Origin: Caldilineaceae bacterium
GTDB lineage: Bacteria; Chloroflexota; Anaerolineae; Caldilineales; Caldilineaceae
DNA length: 64,000 nt
NCBI GenBank assembly: GCA_022842065.1
Contig: JALHQH010000001.1
Span: forward strand, 248,001 to 312,000
Reading direction: 5' to 3'
Both the position numbers and the translations under genes were made by a program. The notes under the pieces were generated by a model. The model made no database searches, was not told the DNA's origin, and saw only the letters and a program-made list of their open reading frames with translations. Of the stretch, positions 38,569 through 46,622 are shown in pieces. The number at the start of each line of letters is the position of its first letter. Positions within the stretch are counted from its first letter, which is position 1.

Positions 38569-39438
38569 CTATTGGATCGACAAATAATTGACCAGGTTGG
38601 CATCTGGATCGATCACCGGCTCGATCTCGCCATGGGCGCAGACCAGCAGATCCTGGCAACCGGGGCCGTGGCCCGTCATTACCGAATCACCGTGCATGAT
38701 GATCCCAATCGTGACGCCACCGGGCTTGAAGCCGCGGCCATAGCGATGATCGGTGTCCATCACCGCCACCAGGTCACCTAGCCGTAGCTGGTCGATGCCA
38801 TGTTCGGCAAGGGCGGCGCGGTCGCCGGTCATCAGATCCTGGTCGACAAATTCGGGGGTCAGCTCAGCACCGCTGCCCATGATCTCAGCCGGAATTTTGG
38901 CGACCACCGGCACCTGCAATTTGCCGGTTGCCGATTTACGCAGCCCCCAGTTTTGGATCAAGTTGGGGCCGGCTTTTTTGACCAGCACGCCGGGAAAATC
39001 CAACAATTTCATGCCGCGACCGTGGGTCTTGAGCAGGATTTTGTCATCGACAGCCAATTGCTCCAACACATCAGGGGGGAAATCGACCAGCAGGCGCGCA
39101 TGTTCGCCGGTGACAATCCCCTTTGCGCCGGCCGCCAGGCCGCTCATGACGACCGCTTCATTGCCAACACAGGCGAGGTAGTGCATGGCGTGATCGACAT
39201 CGAAGTTGGGGTGAGCAATACTGGCCCCCGGCTCGACATGATCGCCGCTCCAGCCATAGGCCGGATCCCCCACGCGGGCGTTGTAGACAATCCCCGCCAT
39301 GCCAATCAACACGGTCCCAATCCCTTCAGTATCGGGACGATAAGCGGGCCGTTGCAAGGTAGGCGGGCTGATAAAACCAGTGATCGCCATGACGACGAGT
39401 TGATCAATATTGGTATGCAGTTCAGTTGATGTCATCAT
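38569..39438 (-). CDS. DUF4438 family protein (copy A)
   Basis: A 289-aa paralogue of copy B, e.g. GIVYNARVGDPAYGWSGDHVEPGASIAH, VMSGLAAGAKGIVTGEHA, GRGMKLLDFPGV and AVMDTDHRYGRGFKPGGV. The two copies are divergent but colinear, consistent with an old tandem duplication forming a heteromer or having split roles. It is preceded by a 58-bp palindrome that separates it from the 2-hydroxyacid dehydrogenase gene. Function unknown. Confidence 0.8.
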   Translation of the reverse strand: MMTSTELHTNIDQLVVMAITGFISPPTLQRPAYRPDTEGIGTVLIGMAGIVYNARVGDPAYGWSGDHVEPGASIAHPNFDVDHAMHYLACVGNEAVVMSGLAAGAKGIVTGEHARLLVDFPPDVLEQLAVDDKILLKTHGRGMKLLDFPGVLVKKAGPNLIQNWGLRKSATGKLQVPVVAKIPAEIMGSGAELTPEFVDQDLMTGDRAALAEHGIDQLRLGDLVAVMDTDHRYGRGFKPGGVTIGIIMHGDSVMTGHGPGCQDLLVCAHGEIEPVIDPDANLVNYLSIQ

Positions 39439-39460
39439 TTTCGCTATTTCCTACTTGGCT

Positions 39461-39518
39461 TTACGGCTGTTCCTTGTAGCGGCACGGCATGCCGTGCCGC
39501 TACAAGGAACAGCCGTAA
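39461..39518. repeat. 58-bp perfect loopless palindrome
   Basis: Two 29-nt arms are exact reverse complements centred between 39489 and 39490 (GGCATGCC), containing GTAGCGGCACGGC. It sits in the 112-bp gap between the dehydrogenase stop and the first DUF4438 start on the minus strand. Confidence 0.92.
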
Positions 39519-39550
39519 GATTTAGAACGATTTTCTCGCAGTGGCTAACC

Positions 39551-40606
39551 TTACATCACTTGATTACGCAGCGCTTGGCCCGCAGCAAAGGCAGCCACAT
39601 TTGCCAGCACATCGCCCATCTGCTTGTCGCGGGCGCCGCCGGTGCCGCCACCGATGTGGGGTGTGAAGATCACATTGTCACATTGCAATAGGGGATGATG
39701 GTGGGGGATTGGTTCGTAGACAAAGACATCCAGGCCGGCCCCCGCAATTTGGCGATTGCGCAGGGCGGTGACGAGGGCGGCTTCGTCGATCACACCGCCG
39801 CGGCAGATGTTGATCAGAAAGGCACTGGGCTGCATCAACGCCAGTTCGCGGGCACCGATCAGCCCTTCGGTTTCGGGAGTCAATGGGGTGGAGAGCAGGA
39901 CAAAATCAGCCTGTTGCAAGAGCGCGTCCTTCTCGGCAAAGGCGACGCCTTCGGCGGCCTCAATTGCAGCAGGGAGCCGACTACGCTTGTTGTAAAGCAC
40001 CGTCATCCCCAACGCTTTGGCGCGGCGGGCCGTCTCGGTGCCAATCTCGCCAAAGCCGATGATCCCCAAGGTGTGGCCGTAGACTTCAAGCAAACCGGGC
40101 AATTTCATCCACTGAAAGTTGTGACGGCGTTGTTCGGTCTTGATCGGTTCGACATTGAGGGCGCGATAGGCCCCTGTCACCGTGGCATCATGGGCCTTGA
40201 TCAGATTCTTGCTCAACGACAGCAACAAGGTGACGGCTAACTCGGCCACCGCAATGCAGCCGCGCAACGGCATGGTAGCCACGGTAATCCCCGCTGCCTT
40301 GGCCGCCGCAAGATCAATGCCATCCGGCCGCGTGCCATAGCGCTGGATCAACTTGAGGTTGGGCGCGGCGCTGATCAATGCGGCGCTGATTTCCCGCTGT
40401 TGGGTGACCAAAGCATCGGCCTCGGGCAGCAACGCGGTAAGTGCGGCCAAACTATCGTCAGCCGGGGCAAGCAGGCGTAGCCCTTGCGCCGGGGCCAACT
40501 GGTTGATCCAGGCGAAGTCGGCCGCGGTCTTGGGGTCGGCAAAAAGTACGGTAAAGTCAGCCAAGGTAGGTTCCTCTGTTACGGTTGGGTCTTCGTCGTG
40601 GCTCAT
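39551..40606 (-). CDS. D-isomer-specific 2-hydroxyacid dehydrogenase
   Basis: A 351-aa NAD-dependent dehydrogenase. The Rossmann motif is LGIIGFGEIGTETARRAKALG. Catalytic residues appear as Arg in LINICRGGVIDEAAL, Glu in DVFVYEPIP and His in NVIFTPHIGGG. It would interconvert a D-2-hydroxyacid and a 2-oxoacid, possibly the product of the aminotransferases. I prefer ATG 40606 (MSHDEDPT); an in-frame ATG at 40663 would add 19 hydrophobic residues not seen in the family. It begins the five-gene operon with DUF4438, SDR and VOC genes. A structured leader lies at 40650-40738. Confidence 0.9.
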   Translation of the reverse strand: MSHDEDPTVTEEPTLADFTVLFADPKTAADFAWINQLAPAQGLRLLAPADDSLAALTALLPEADALVTQQREISAALISAAPNLKLIQRYGTRPDGIDLAAAKAAGITVATMPLRGCIAVAELAVTLLLSLSKNLIKAHDATVTGAYRALNVEPIKTEQRRHNFQWMKLPGLLEVYGHTLGIIGFGEIGTETARRAKALGMTVLYNKRSRLPAAIEAAEGVAFAEKDALLQQADFVLLSTPLTPETEGLIGARELALMQPSAFLINICRGGVIDEAALVTALRNRQIAGAGLDVFVYEPIPHHHPLLQCDNVIFTPHIGGGTGGARDKQMGDVLANVAAFAAGQALRNQVM

Positions 40607-40649
40607 GTGTATCAAGTCAGCTAGAGCCGCTGTAAAATAGACTAAAACT

Positions 40650-40738
40650 GATTCAGAAAACAATAGATTTTGTCAATAAACTGGCTGGTTTTTCCCGTAG
40701 CATGGGAATGTAAGCACATATCTGTTGTTTTCCGAATC
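40650..40738 (-). promoter_or_regulatory. 19-bp wobble-preserving hairpin between permease and dehydrogenase genes
   Basis: GATTCAGAAAACAATAGAT (40650-40668) and ATCTGTTGTTTTCCGAATC (40720-40738) pair over 19 bp. The two deviations become G-U pairs only in the minus-strand RNA. An inner stem (TTCCC/GGGAA near 40691-40707) sits in the loop. It may be an RNA element controlling the operon that starts at 40606. Confidence 0.5.
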
Positions 40739-40752
40739 TGCTGTAGTACCCC

Positions 40753-40770
40753 TTACTGTGCGTACAGTAA
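40753..40770. repeat. 7-bp hairpin after the permease stop
   Basis: TTACTGT (40753-40759) pairs with ACAGTAA (40764-40770) around GCGT, 10 bp past the permease stop on the minus strand. It may be a weak terminator or operator. Confidence 0.45.
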
Positions 40771-40779
40771 CCCCGACAA

Positions 40780-41727
40780 TCACGATCGCCCGCGTAACCG
40801 CGGGTCTAAAAAGTCACGTGTCCAGTCGCCGAGAATATTAAGCGAAAGCACCGTCAACATAATCGCCACGCCAGGGAGGACGGCCAACCACCAGAAGCCA
40901 CCCATAATCTGGTCACGACTTTCGGCCAACATTGCGCCCCACGTGGGTACATCCGGCGGAACGCCCAGCCCCAGAAAGGAGAGGGAAGCCTCGGCCAGGA
41001 TCACGCTGGCAATGTTAAAGGAGGCGATGACGATCAGCGGGGCAAGAATGTTGGGGAGGATCGTTTTCCAGAGAATCTGCCGGTCGCGTACCCCGATCGC
41101 GCGCGCCGCTTCCACATATTCGCGGCCGCGTTGGGCAATCGTTTCGCCACGCGCAATGCGCGCATAGGTGACCCATTGGCCAATGCCCAGCACAAGAATC
41201 AAGTTGAGAATCCCCGACCCCAGCACGACCAGGACCATAATCGCCAGCAAAATAAAGGGAAAGGCGAGTTGAATGTCGGCCAGCCGCATAATCAGATCAT
41301 CTGTACGGCCACCGATATAGCCGGCCAGCACACCAAGCGTCGTGCCGACAAAGCCGCCCAATACCACCGCCACCACACCAACCAGGATCGAAACCCGCGC
41401 CCCAAAAAGCAGCCGGGAGAGCACATCGCGCCCCAAGCCGTCGCTGCCCAACCAATACTCGGCATCACCTTCGGCGGTGAAGGTTAAGGGTGGTTGCAGC
41501 CGCCGGATTAGATTCTGGCGGTTGGGATCATGAGGGGCCAACTGTTGGCTAAAGATGGCGATCAGCATCACCCCCAGCAAGAAGAAGATGGCAACAATTG
41601 GCCACTTGGCGCGGCGCAAACTAATCACCGCACGCCGCCACCAGCCGGGTTGCTGGCGTACCGCCTGTTCAACCCCAGATTGACGCAAGGTAGAGGGCTC
41701 GATCAGAGCGGTTGCGACTTTACTCAT
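40780..41727 (-). CDS. ABC transporter permease, DppC/OppC type
   Basis: A 315-aa inner-membrane permease with about six membrane segments and an N-terminal OppC-N domain (ISLRRAKWPIVAIFFLLGVMLIAIFSQQLAPHDPNRQN). The EAA cytoplasmic loop is REYVEAARAIGVRDRQILWKTILPNI, which contacts the ATPase. The start at 41727 overlaps the upstream permease stop by 8 nt (ATGAGTAA). It should form the translocation channel for di/oligopeptides with the DppB-type partner. No ATPase genes lie nearby, so these must be supplied elsewhere. Confidence 0.95.
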   Translation of the reverse strand: MSKVATALIEPSTLRQSGVEQAVRQQPGWWRRAVISLRRAKWPIVAIFFLLGVMLIAIFSQQLAPHDPNRQNLIRRLQPPLTFTAEGDAEYWLGSDGLGRDVLSRLLFGARVSILVGVVAVVLGGFVGTTLGVLAGYIGGRTDDLIMRLADIQLAFPFILLAIMVLVVLGSGILNLILVLGIGQWVTYARIARGETIAQRGREYVEAARAIGVRDRQILWKTILPNILAPLIVIASFNIASVILAEASLSFLGLGVPPDVPTWGAMLAESRDQIMGGFWWLAVLPGVAIMLTVLSLNILGDWTRDFLDPRLRGRS

Positions 41728-42709
41728 TGGCACCACTCAAGCGGATCCGTGGGTCGAGCAGAGTGTAGATCACGTCGACAAAGAGATTTAAGATCACAAA
41801 GATCAGGGCAAAAAAGACAACGGCTGACTGTACCACCGGAATATCCCGTTGATTAATCGAATTAAAGACCAGGCGCCCTACCCCAGGCCAGGAGAAGACC
41901 GTTTCGGTGACGACGACGCCACTGAGCAAAAAGCCAAATTCCAACCCAATAATCGTGATAAACGGAATCAGCGCATTACGAAAGGCATGGCGCATCACGA
42001 CCACCCAACCCGGCAATCCTTTGGCGCGCGCGGTGATTACATAGTCGAGTGAAAGTACTTCGAGCATGGATGAGCGGATCAACCGGGCATTACGCGCCAA
42101 CGAAAAGACGCCCAGGGTGAGGGCCGGCAAAAGCAGATGGCGCACGGCTTCCGGAATGTTGGTCACCGCCAAGCTAAATTGTCCGGCAAGCAAGGGTTGC
42201 AACACTGGCACATGGCCCGAGATGGGCAGCCAGCGCAAGTTGAGCGAAACAAAGAGGATTAACATAATCCCCAGCCAAAAACTGGGCATCGACTGCCCTA
42301 GCATGGCAAAGAGCATAATGCCGCCATCGACCGCGGTGCCGCGATGCATGGCCGAGAAGACCCCGACCGGAATCGCAAAGGCAATCGCGATAATCATGGC
42401 AAAGATCGTCAATTCGACGGTGGCAGGTAACCGTTCCAGCACCAAGTCAAACGCTGGGGTGCGGGTCCGCAGTGAATTACCCATATCGCCCCGTACTAAC
42501 CCCCAAAGATAGGTGGTGTACTGCACATAGAGTGGACGGTCAAAACCTAGTTTTGCGCGCGTTTCGGCCACTTCTTCATCCGAGGCGCGCTCACTGACAT
42601 AGAGATAAGTTGGATCACCGGCCATGTGCAGGGTGAGAAAGGCCAGAATGGTAACGCCAAAGACCACGAGGATCGTTTGGAGCAGGCGGCGAATGAGATA
42701 ATTGCCCAT
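41720..42709 (-). CDS. ABC transporter permease, DppB/OppB type
   Basis: A 329-aa permease. The N-terminus YLIRRLLQTILVVFGVTILAFLTLHMAGDP is the classical DppB start. The EAA loop is LDYVITARAKGLPGWVVVMRHAFRNALIPFITIIG, and the C-terminus is YTLLDPRIRLS. It precedes the DppC-type gene with an 8-nt overlap. A hairpin at 42725-42783 separates it from the binding-protein gene. Confidence 0.96.
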   Translation of the reverse strand: MGNYLIRRLLQTILVVFGVTILAFLTLHMAGDPTYLYVSERASDEEVAETRAKLGFDRPLYVQYTTYLWGLVRGDMGNSLRTRTPAFDLVLERLPATVELTIFAMIIAIAFAIPVGVFSAMHRGTAVDGGIMLFAMLGQSMPSFWLGIMLILFVSLNLRWLPISGHVPVLQPLLAGQFSLAVTNIPEAVRHLLLPALTLGVFSLARNARLIRSSMLEVLSLDYVITARAKGLPGWVVVMRHAFRNALIPFITIIGLEFGFLLSGVVVTETVFSWPGVGRLVFNSINQRDIPVVQSAVVFFALIFVILNLFVDVIYTLLDPRIRLSGANE

Positions 42710-42724
42710 AAGGTTTAGGTGAGT

Positions 42725-42783
42725 AGGTGATTGGGTGATTGGTGATTGACTTTACGCGACAATCACCAATCATCCAATCACCT
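42725..42783 (-). promoter_or_regulatory. Inter-cistronic hairpin between binding protein and permease genes
   Basis: AGGTGATTGGGTGATTGGTG... (42725-42748) pairs with 42760-42783 over 24 positions with one mismatch and an 11-nt loop. It starts 13 bp downstream of the binding-protein stop. Such stems often stabilise the binding-protein mRNA or partly terminate, giving more binding protein than permease. Confidence 0.65.
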
Positions 42784-42796
42784 AAGAATAGAAAAT

Positions 42797-44425
42797 TTAC
42801 TTCAGCTTCGCGCCGTAGACGACAATCTGCTCATCGCGACGGGGGGTCCAGTCGAGGGCGTTGCTGACGCCGTAGAAATCGGGTTGGAAGTAGAGGAAGA
42901 GCCAGGGCGGGTCGTTGTACATCACCTCTAGCATCTGGTTGGTGACTTCGCGTTCGGCTGCTGGATCAAAGATGGTGGCCAGGCTGTCCCACAGTTCAAA
43001 CCACTCGGGATTCTGCCATTCCGTATAGTTGGTTGCACCGGTCGGCTCAGAGAGGTCAGACATATCATAGACGCCGCTCCAGGTCGAACCGCCCGTGCCA
43101 ACAAAGAAGAGCGGGCCGACCTCATGTAACCGCAGGGACGGCACAAACTCGGAGCTCCAATCCATGACCTGCACTTCGGTTTTGACGCCGATATCAGTCA
43201 GATATTGACCAATCGCCTGGACCACGGCCACATCATTCAGGTAGCGACCGCGCCCAGCTTGCAGCACGATCTCAAAGCGTACACCATCGTCACCGCGTGG
43301 GTAACCGGCGGCATCGAGCAACTCTTCGGCCTTGGCCGGATCGTAGGGATAGGGCACCAGGTCGGGGTTGTCGTTCGGCTTGTTGACCATGCTGGAAGCC
43401 CGTTCACATTCAAAGGCCAGCAATGTCTGACAGATGGTCGGGACATCGACCGCGTATTGGAGGGCGACGCGGACTTCGGTCTGCTTAATCGCCTGACCGC
43501 CGGGTGTATCATCAAAGATATCGCGCTGGTTGAAGCCGACATACATGCGGCGGGTACCAGCAACGCCCTGGACGGTCGAGGTATCCGAAGCATTCACCGT
43601 GGCATGTTGATCGGGCGGCACATTGGTGATAATGTGCACATTGCCGGCGATCAACTCAGCCGAACGAGTCGACGCTTCGGGAATGACGCGCCATTCAATT
43701 TCATCAAAGAAGGTCTCGCGCAAAGTGAACTCAGGCACCCGCTCGATCAGGGCATAGTCATCCTTCACCCATTCGACAAAACGATAAGGGCCGGAACCAA
43801 TCGGATTGGCCGCGGCTTCTTCCAAGCTCATCGCTTCGTAGGAATCTTTGCAGTGAATATAGACTTCGGAAATCAACCCCAAGGCCGGTGAGGTGTAACG
43901 ATCCATCATAATGGTGACATCGAGTTCACTGTCAACGCGCACATCCGCATAGCCGAGCGCATCAACGACGAAGCCGGCGGTGTTGCCGGTAAAGGCATTA
44001 TCGGGGTTGACTGCACGCTGAAAGGTGTAGGCGACATCTTCAGCAGTGAGCGCTTCGCCATCATGGCAGGTGAGTCCCTCAGCCAAGGTGAAGGTCATCT
44101 CTTTGCCATCTTCGGACAGGGTGTAAGCCGTGGCAAGATAAGGCACTAATTCGCCGGTATCTGCGATCTCAAAAAGTGTACCGTAGAGGTGGCCAAACAG
44201 ATTGGCCTCGGCGCGGGAAGTCACCTGGGATGGCTCAAAGCCACTCAAATCAACGGTTTGGGCCACAATCAAGCGCGATTTTTCGCCACTATCAGCAGCT
44301 GGACTGTCGGTTGTACTGCCCTCACCGGCGGGCGTGGCGACCGGTGCCACACAGGCGGCTAACAAGAGCAGACCGGTCAGCATGAGTGCAAACAAATAAA
44401 CAGAACGCTTGGTCAGATCAGTCAT
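42797..44425 (-). CDS. Peptide/opine/nickel-type ABC substrate-binding lipoprotein (SBP family 5)
   Basis: A 542-aa exported lipoprotein. The signal peptide (LTKRSVYLFALMLTGLLLLAAC) has its lipobox Cys about 25 residues from the start, then a Ser/Gly-rich spacer. Domain pieces typical of family 5: LIVAQTVDLSGFEPSQVTSRAEANLFGHLYGTLFE, LVPYLATAYTLSEDGKEMTFTLAEGLTCHDGEALTAEDVAYTFQRAV, NPIGSGPYRFVEWVKDDYALIERVPEF and RMYVGFNQR. ATG 44425 is preferred: GAGGAG lies 9 nt upstream. It should select the island's substrate at the cell surface. First gene of the minus-strand arm, facing the divergent operator at 44622-44643. Confidence 0.95.
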   Translation of the reverse strand: MTDLTKRSVYLFALMLTGLLLLAACVAPVATPAGEGSTTDSPAADSGEKSRLIVAQTVDLSGFEPSQVTSRAEANLFGHLYGTLFEIADTGELVPYLATAYTLSEDGKEMTFTLAEGLTCHDGEALTAEDVAYTFQRAVNPDNAFTGNTAGFVVDALGYADVRVDSELDVTIMMDRYTSPALGLISEVYIHCKDSYEAMSLEEAAANPIGSGPYRFVEWVKDDYALIERVPEFTLRETFFDEIEWRVIPEASTRSAELIAGNVHIITNVPPDQHATVNASDTSTVQGVAGTRRMYVGFNQRDIFDDTPGGQAIKQTEVRVALQYAVDVPTICQTLLAFECERASSMVNKPNDNPDLVPYPYDPAKAEELLDAAGYPRGDDGVRFEIVLQAGRGRYLNDVAVVQAIGQYLTDIGVKTEVQVMDWSSEFVPSLRLHEVGPLFFVGTGGSTWSGVYDMSDLSEPTGATNYTEWQNPEWFELWDSLATIFDPAAEREVTNQMLEVMYNDPPWLFLYFQPDFYGVSNALDWTPRRDEQIVVYGAKLK

Positions 44426-44597
44426 TGGATCAGTTCTCCTCATAAAATAGATACTTAAATATAGATGCGGATAAAAGGCACTTGACAGGTGTCATGATCG
44501 TAGGGCAACTTCACTCGGTCACAAGGATCATGGGTATACGCGGTAGAAAGGTAAGGATCTCCTAGATAAATCGCTGGGATAGCTCACAGGCACCACT

Positions 44598-44667
44598 TTA
44601 TTAGCAGCAATTTACCCGTTCTGTCAACTGTTAACAGTTGACAAGACTGTACTATAAGTAATATCAT
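44598..44667. promoter_or_regulatory. Divergent promoter pair sharing a 22-bp palindromic operator
   Basis: A perfect 22-bp palindrome (44622-44643; half-site TGTCAACTGTT) ends in TTGACA on either strand. Minus direction: TTGACA (44627-44622), 18-bp spacer, TAATAA (44603-44598). Plus direction: TTGACA (44638-44643), 18-bp spacer, TATCAT (44662-44667). One bound regulator could shut both arms of the island. The GntR regulator at 51050 is a candidate. Confidence 0.7.
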
Positions 44668-44864
44668 GAAATAATGGCATTGTCAAAAGTGGGTGAGCAG
44701 ACAAAACCATTTTAGCATGCGCCAATTAGAATTTCATTGTTTGTTATGTATAGTTTATCGCTCAGATTTTCCATCAACAAGCATATATCACGATCATTCC
44801 ATTCTTAGCCATAATTAAAAACTGTGCGCCTTGCACAGCCAACCATCATAAAGTTGATCGCGCC

Positions 44865-46622
44865 ATGACTAACGCCATCCGTCATCTCTCCTTTGAACAG
44901 TATCTAACCTATGCCCAATTGACCGAATTATTAACCGATCTGGCCGCAGCCTATCCTACGTTAGCAACCTTGCACAACATCGGCAGCAGCCACCAGGGCC
45001 GCACAATTTGGCTGCTGGAAATCTGTAATCCCGCCACCGGGCCGGCCACCGACAAACCCGGCTACTATATTGATGCGAACATTCACGCCGAGGAGATCAG
45101 CGGCACGTCGGTGGTGGTCTACACCGCGTGGACGCTGCTGAGTCAATATGGCACGGACCCTCTCGTCACCCAATTAGTCGATGAACAGGTCTTTTATCTT
45201 GTGCCACGCGTTAACCCGGACGGCGGCGAGATTGTGCAAACGCTGCCCTTCTACGAGTGGATCGGCAATGGGCGCTATCTGCCGGGGCAAGAACAATTTG
45301 GCCCTGGCCTGCACTATGCTGACATTAACGGCGATGGCGAAATCCTCGATATGCGCCTGCGCGATGACGCGGGCGAGTGGAAAATCAGCGACCAGGATCC
45401 ACGCTTGATGTTGCCCCGCACCCCCGACGAAGTGGGCGGCATCTACTATCGGATTGTGCCGGAGGGGCACCTGGTGGACTGGACCGGCGGCGACTTTGTG
45501 GTGCCCAATCCTCAAGATGGCAACCTCAACCGCAATTATCCATCAAACTGGGTGCCGGAAAGTCAACAATATGGTTCGGGTGAACATCCTCTCAGTGAAC
45601 CGGAGATCGCGGCGGTGGTGCGTTGGATTCTCGACCATCCCAACATCGCGGGGATGCAATGTTATCACACGCATAGCGGGGTCATTCTGCGCCCCTGGCT
45701 CACTTATCCCGATTCGCACTTCCAGGGCAGTGACAAGTTACTTTATGAGATGATCGGCGCGTTGGGGGTCGAAGAGACTGGTTATCCGCTCATCTCGGTC
45801 TACAACGACTTTACGCCGGACAAGAATCTCAAGCGCTATGGTTCTTCGATCGACTGGACCTTTGGCGCGCTGGGCATCCCCACCTTTAGCACCGAACTGT
45901 GGGATATCTTTACCGCGGCCGGCATTACGCGCGAAGATTTCTATCCACTGCGCCACTTTAGCGAAGCCGACCAACTGAAGTTATTACGTTGGCAGGATGA
46001 AGCACTAAACGGCGAAGGCTTTATGCCCTGGACCCCCTTCGACCATCCACAACTTGGCCCCGTGGAAATTGGCGGCTGGCGGCGCATGTACACCTTTCGC
46101 AATCCACCACCGGCGCGCTACCTGGCCGAGATGGCGAGGGCGAATTGTTGCTTTACCTTGCGCCATGCGGCGTGCGCGCCCCGGTTGCGCCTGCGCGATC
46201 TCACGGTACAACCACTGGCTGCGGATCTCTATCAGATCAGCGTCGTCGTTGACAACCTGGGCTTCCTGGCGACCCATCTCAGCCATCAGGCGCTCAGCAT
46301 GCAAGCGGCAACGCCCGTTGCAGTGACATTAGCTGGCAGCGGTGAGGTAACCTTCATCCAGGGTCAACCAACCCAAACCATCGGTCATCTAGCCGGACGT
46401 TTGGGACGCAACATGGCCTACACCCGCTTTTACAATTGGCCGTCGTCCAACCAAGCAGTCAACTGGACGGTACGTCTTGTGCAAGGAGCACCGCTCCAGC
46501 TCACCATTCGCGCCGGTTGTCCACGCGCCGGGTTTGTGAACGCGACGGTTACCATTGCGCCAGATGGTTCGAACACCGCCACGCCAGCCCAAGTCATACA
46601 GGGAAGGGTTATCAACGAATGA
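44865..46622 (+). CDS. M14 family zinc carboxypeptidase
   Basis: A 585-aa metallopeptidase. The carboxypeptidase domain spans residues about 15-370: DANIHAEEISGTSV (HxxE zinc ligands), RVNPDGGE, NLNRNYPSNW (substrate-binding Asn-Arg), MQCYHTHSGVILRP (third His) and PTFSTELWDIF with the catalytic Glu. A beta-rich C-terminal region of about 180 residues follows. There is no signal peptide, so it acts in the cytoplasm on imported peptides. No ribosome site is seen before 44865. The stop overlaps the ATG of the M24 gene by 4 bp. Substrate specificity is unknown. Confidence 0.9.
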   Translation: MTNAIRHLSFEQYLTYAQLTELLTDLAAAYPTLATLHNIGSSHQGRTIWLLEICNPATGPATDKPGYYIDANIHAEEISGTSVVVYTAWTLLSQYGTDPLVTQLVDEQVFYLVPRVNPDGGEIVQTLPFYEWIGNGRYLPGQEQFGPGLHYADINGDGEILDMRLRDDAGEWKISDQDPRLMLPRTPDEVGGIYYRIVPEGHLVDWTGGDFVVPNPQDGNLNRNYPSNWVPESQQYGSGEHPLSEPEIAAVVRWILDHPNIAGMQCYHTHSGVILRPWLTYPDSHFQGSDKLLYEMIGALGVEETGYPLISVYNDFTPDKNLKRYGSSIDWTFGALGIPTFSTELWDIFTAAGITREDFYPLRHFSEADQLKLLRWQDEALNGEGFMPWTPFDHPQLGPVEIGGWRRMYTFRNPPPARYLAEMARANCCFTLRHAACAPRLRLRDLTVQPLAADLYQISVVVDNLGFLATHLSHQALSMQAATPVAVTLAGSGEVTFIQGQPTQTIGHLAGRLGRNMAYTRFYNWPSSNQAVNWTVRLVQGAPLQLTIRAGCPRAGFVNATVTIAPDGSNTATPAQVIQGRVINE

